A DNA stretch of 32,197 nt from Saprolegnia diclina VS20 (taxonomy: Eukaryota; Oomycota; Saprolegniomycetes; Saprolegniales; Saprolegniaceae): assembly GCF_000281045.1 (NCBI RefSeq), contig NW_008246091.1, positions 377,155-409,351 on the forward strand, in the 5' to 3' direction. A program made the position numbers and the translations under genes. Below, piece after piece: positions 30,561 through 32,197 of the stretch (positions within the stretch are counted from its first letter, which is position 1; each line of letters opens with the position of its first letter). The notes beneath the pieces were generated by a model. That model had not been told where the DNA came from. It ran no database searches and saw only the letters and a list, made by a program, of their open reading frames with translations.

Positions 30561-31266
30561 TTACTTGTCGTCGTCCGAGTCGTCGGATGTCATGCTCCAC
30601 GCCTGCACTGGCGTCGACTCGACGTCGCCATCGTCGTCGTAGCTCCTTCGCTTGGCCTCGGCGCGGCGCTTGCTGCTACTGCTACTTCTGCGCTGGTTTG
30701 TGCGCTTGGCCTCACGGGGCGGCGATGCCTCTTCGGGGCCTGGGTGCATTGTCTTGGCCGGCGCCACAATTGGCGTCGACGCCAAGTGCTTCTCGTATAG
30801 GAGCTGCTGCGTGCGGTATGCGTCGAGCGTCTTGACCCAGCACGCTGCGCTCGTCTTGCTCTCTGCTTTGAGGAAGAACTTGCGGCTCTTGGCCTCGACC
30901 TGGAAGCAGTATTCGTCAAAGACAACGACCGCCGTAATGTCATTGAGAAAGATCGCATCTACGCAAATCGCTTTCGCTAGGATAGGTCCATGGACGTACG
31001 TACTCTTCATGCGCGGCTGCGCGTTGTTGATCGCGTAGCCAAACGCCTTGTGTCTCTTGTCGATGTAGAACCAGCGCCGGTTCCAGCTGCCCGTGAGGTT
31101 GCTCAGGCCTGTACACGTGGGGTGTCAAGGACCACTCGAGATATCCTCTCATAGAAAGAAGGTAGATGTGGCAGAAAGGATATGTTTGCCGCTTCATCTT
31201 GTAGAGGTACCCTTCGATCTCGGGCGGCAGCGGCGGCTGCGTCACGGCTTCGACCTTCCCGCTCAT
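30561..31266 (-). CDS. Small PH-domain protein with a U12-type intron
   Basis: Three exons (31184-31266, 31004-31116, 30561-30958) give 197 aa. A PH domain spans about 17-115: EGYLYKMKR, GSWNRRWFYIDKR, KAFGYAINN, NAIFLNDITAVVVFD, YCFQVEAKSRKFFLKAES and the closing W of CWVKTLDAY. The tail is basic and Ser-rich (TNQRRSSSSSKRR) and ends acidic (SDDSDDDK). PH domains bind phosphoinositides or proteins; no ligand can be named. Intron 1 is AT-AC with U12-type signals (separate entry). Without removing it the PH domain loses its second strand. Intron 2 (30959-31003, GTACGT...GTAG) is 45 nt with no stop, so its retention would insert 15 residues without breaking the frame; removing it gives the better PH strand. 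Confidence 0.88.
31117..31183 (-). other. U12-type AT-AC intron
   Basis: On the minus strand the 67 nt intron begins ATATCCTTTC, which matches the minor-spliceosome donor consensus ATATCCTT, and ends CCCCAC. TCCTTGAC, seven bases before the end, matches the U12 branch-site consensus TCCTTRAC. The phase 2 junction joins AC to GTGTACAGG and gives KRQTCTGLSNLTGSWNRRW in frame. No GT-AG pair in this region restores the PH frame. It is longer than all but possibly one (28873-28943 variant) of the GT-AG introns in the window. Confidence 0.85.
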
Positions 31267-31624
31267 GCGTGGCAGTTTGTCAACTGCTTTGTCCGGACAG
31301 AGAGGTCTATTTTTAGAATCCGGATACTCTTAATATCCGGACGACCAAGAAACTCCAGAGGTGCAACCTCGGGAGCAATCGTTGTTCGTCAACAATGCAG
31401 TTTGCGCTCGTGTGCAGCAACACGGCGAGCTGATCATGTTGCACGACAGCAGTTGGCCGCCCCGAGCCGATTCCCCGAGCCCTGTTCCAACATCAGCAAA
31501 AGAACAGTAGAATTGTACACAAATGTAAACCGTGTGACACATAGGTGTAGGTACATGCATTGTAGTAGTGATGCTGTGGACATGAGCGTCGACGCAATGT
31601 AAACACCGAAGTCAAATTTACTCC
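31267..31624. promoter_or_regulatory. Divergent promoter region (PH gene / ankyrin fragment)
   Basis: 358 bp with three TCCGGA motifs (near 31292, 31318 and 31335), two of them in the arrangement ATCCGGAT...ATATCCGGA, located 25-75 bp from the PH gene start. The right half is AT-richer and has no recognised signal. Confidence 0.45.
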
Positions 31625-32197
31625 ATGTCGACCTCGTCCAAGGCCTCACGTGACGGCGCGGCCTACGCTGTTCTCACACAGCCCATACTCGTGGCCGACA
31701 TCTTTGCATATCAACAACCCGGTCTCTCGACGCCACTTGCCCTTGCGTTTCAGCATCACAAGGCGAAGCTCGGGCGCCGGCTCGCGCGATATACTGTGGA
31801 GACCATCCGCGGTTATGTCTTATGCCAGCTTGTTGCTGCCAAGGACGTCAAGTTGGCCCTCGAGCTACTGGCTGCGTTTCCGGAGCGCAATATGCTCGCG
31901 CTGCCGCCCACCAACGACATGTATGTCTACGCGATCGACAATGCCGTGCATGCACACAGCGTGCCGCTGCTGAAGCAAATGCTGTGACGGGACTTTGGCA
32001 AAAGCTCAAAAGCCGCGATGGATGCTGCGGCCATGAACCGTAGCTTGACCATGGTGCGGCTCTTGCATGAATACCGAAGCGACGGGTGCACGTACAGGGC
32101 GTTCAAGGTCGCCAGGGAGGACGGATACCGTGATATTCAAGTCTTTCTCAACTGCAACCTTCCGCAAGACAGACACTGCACTGGCCCATTGAAGCGC
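31625..32197 (+). pseudogene. Ankyrin-family protein, broken by in-frame TGA, cut by window end
   Basis: The frame from ATG 31625 runs 120 codons and meets TGA at 31985-31987. The same frame then stays open to the last base of the window (70 more codons). The part after the stop (AAMDAAAMNRSLTMVRLLHEY, RSDGCTYRAFKVAREDGY) reads like the ankyrin-type repeats (helix - MVRFLHENRSEGCT - helix) abundant in Saprolegniales. The part before it (LALELLAAFPERN, YAIDNAVHAHSVPLLKQML) also fits this style. Continuity of frame and family across the TGA points to a recent nonsense mutation or a sequencing error. Alternatives are a short real protein followed by leftover sequence, or an unrecognised intron; no convincing donor lies before the TGA. 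Ankyrin repeats bind proteins; no specific role can be given. Confidence 0.55.

Overview
This window looks like nuclear DNA of an oomycete, most likely of the Saprolegniales (Saprolegnia/Achlya/Aphanomyces group). The reasons are GC-rich, closely packed genes on both strands, very short introns (40-55 nt), oomycete-style FYVE and PH-EDR2 proteins, and a Saprolegnia-like ankyrin-family fragment at the right edge. The lineage is inferred from protein style, not from a marker gene. Nothing viral, plasmid-borne or prokaryotic was seen.

Layout. 1-1352: no convincing gene. 1353-3261 (-): OGFOD1/Tpa1-type prolyl hydroxylase. 3598-4011 (+): small FYVE protein. 4290-5428 (+): biotin-protein ligase, whose stop overlaps the stop of a convergent lysine-rich protein at 5425-6223 (-). 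6581-7654 (+): CRAL-TRIO protein. 7773-8261 (-): SH3BGRL/thioredoxin-fold protein. 8924-10876 (+): RNA polymerase III subunit RPC3. 11204-12660 (-): FYVE-GAF protein. 13749-14732 (-): type II DnaJ. About 15250-15366 (+): a U5 snRNA gene. 15952-17790 (-): ABCG half-transporter. 18429-19815 (-): NIPA-type magnesium transporter with a coiled-coil insertion. 20361-22480 (+): 11-exon PH-TM-EDR2 protein. 22668-30075 (+): a ~2,420-residue protein with many GAF-like modules, a SAM domain, IQ motifs and an EF-hand. 30561-31266 (-): small PH protein interrupted by an AT-AC (U12-type) intron. 31625-32197 (+): ankyrin-family reading frame broken by a TGA.

There is no operon logic. These are housekeeping and signalling genes, several in head-to-head pairs that share 330-660 bp promoter regions carrying CCAAT boxes and TCCGGA palindromes. 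Themes that recur are phosphoinositide or membrane recognition (two FYVE, two PH, one CRAL-TRIO), GAF sensing (two genes) and RNA metabolism (RPC3, U5).

The most notable observations are the U12-type intron together with a U5 gene (U5 is the snRNA common to both spliceosomes), the unusual splice sites (GTAC donors and TAG acceptors dominate, and no GTAAG donor was found), and the giant GAF/SAM/IQ/EF-hand protein. All exon boundaries were set by hand from reading frame, GT-AG signals and protein continuity. Each spliced model closes to a whole number of codons.
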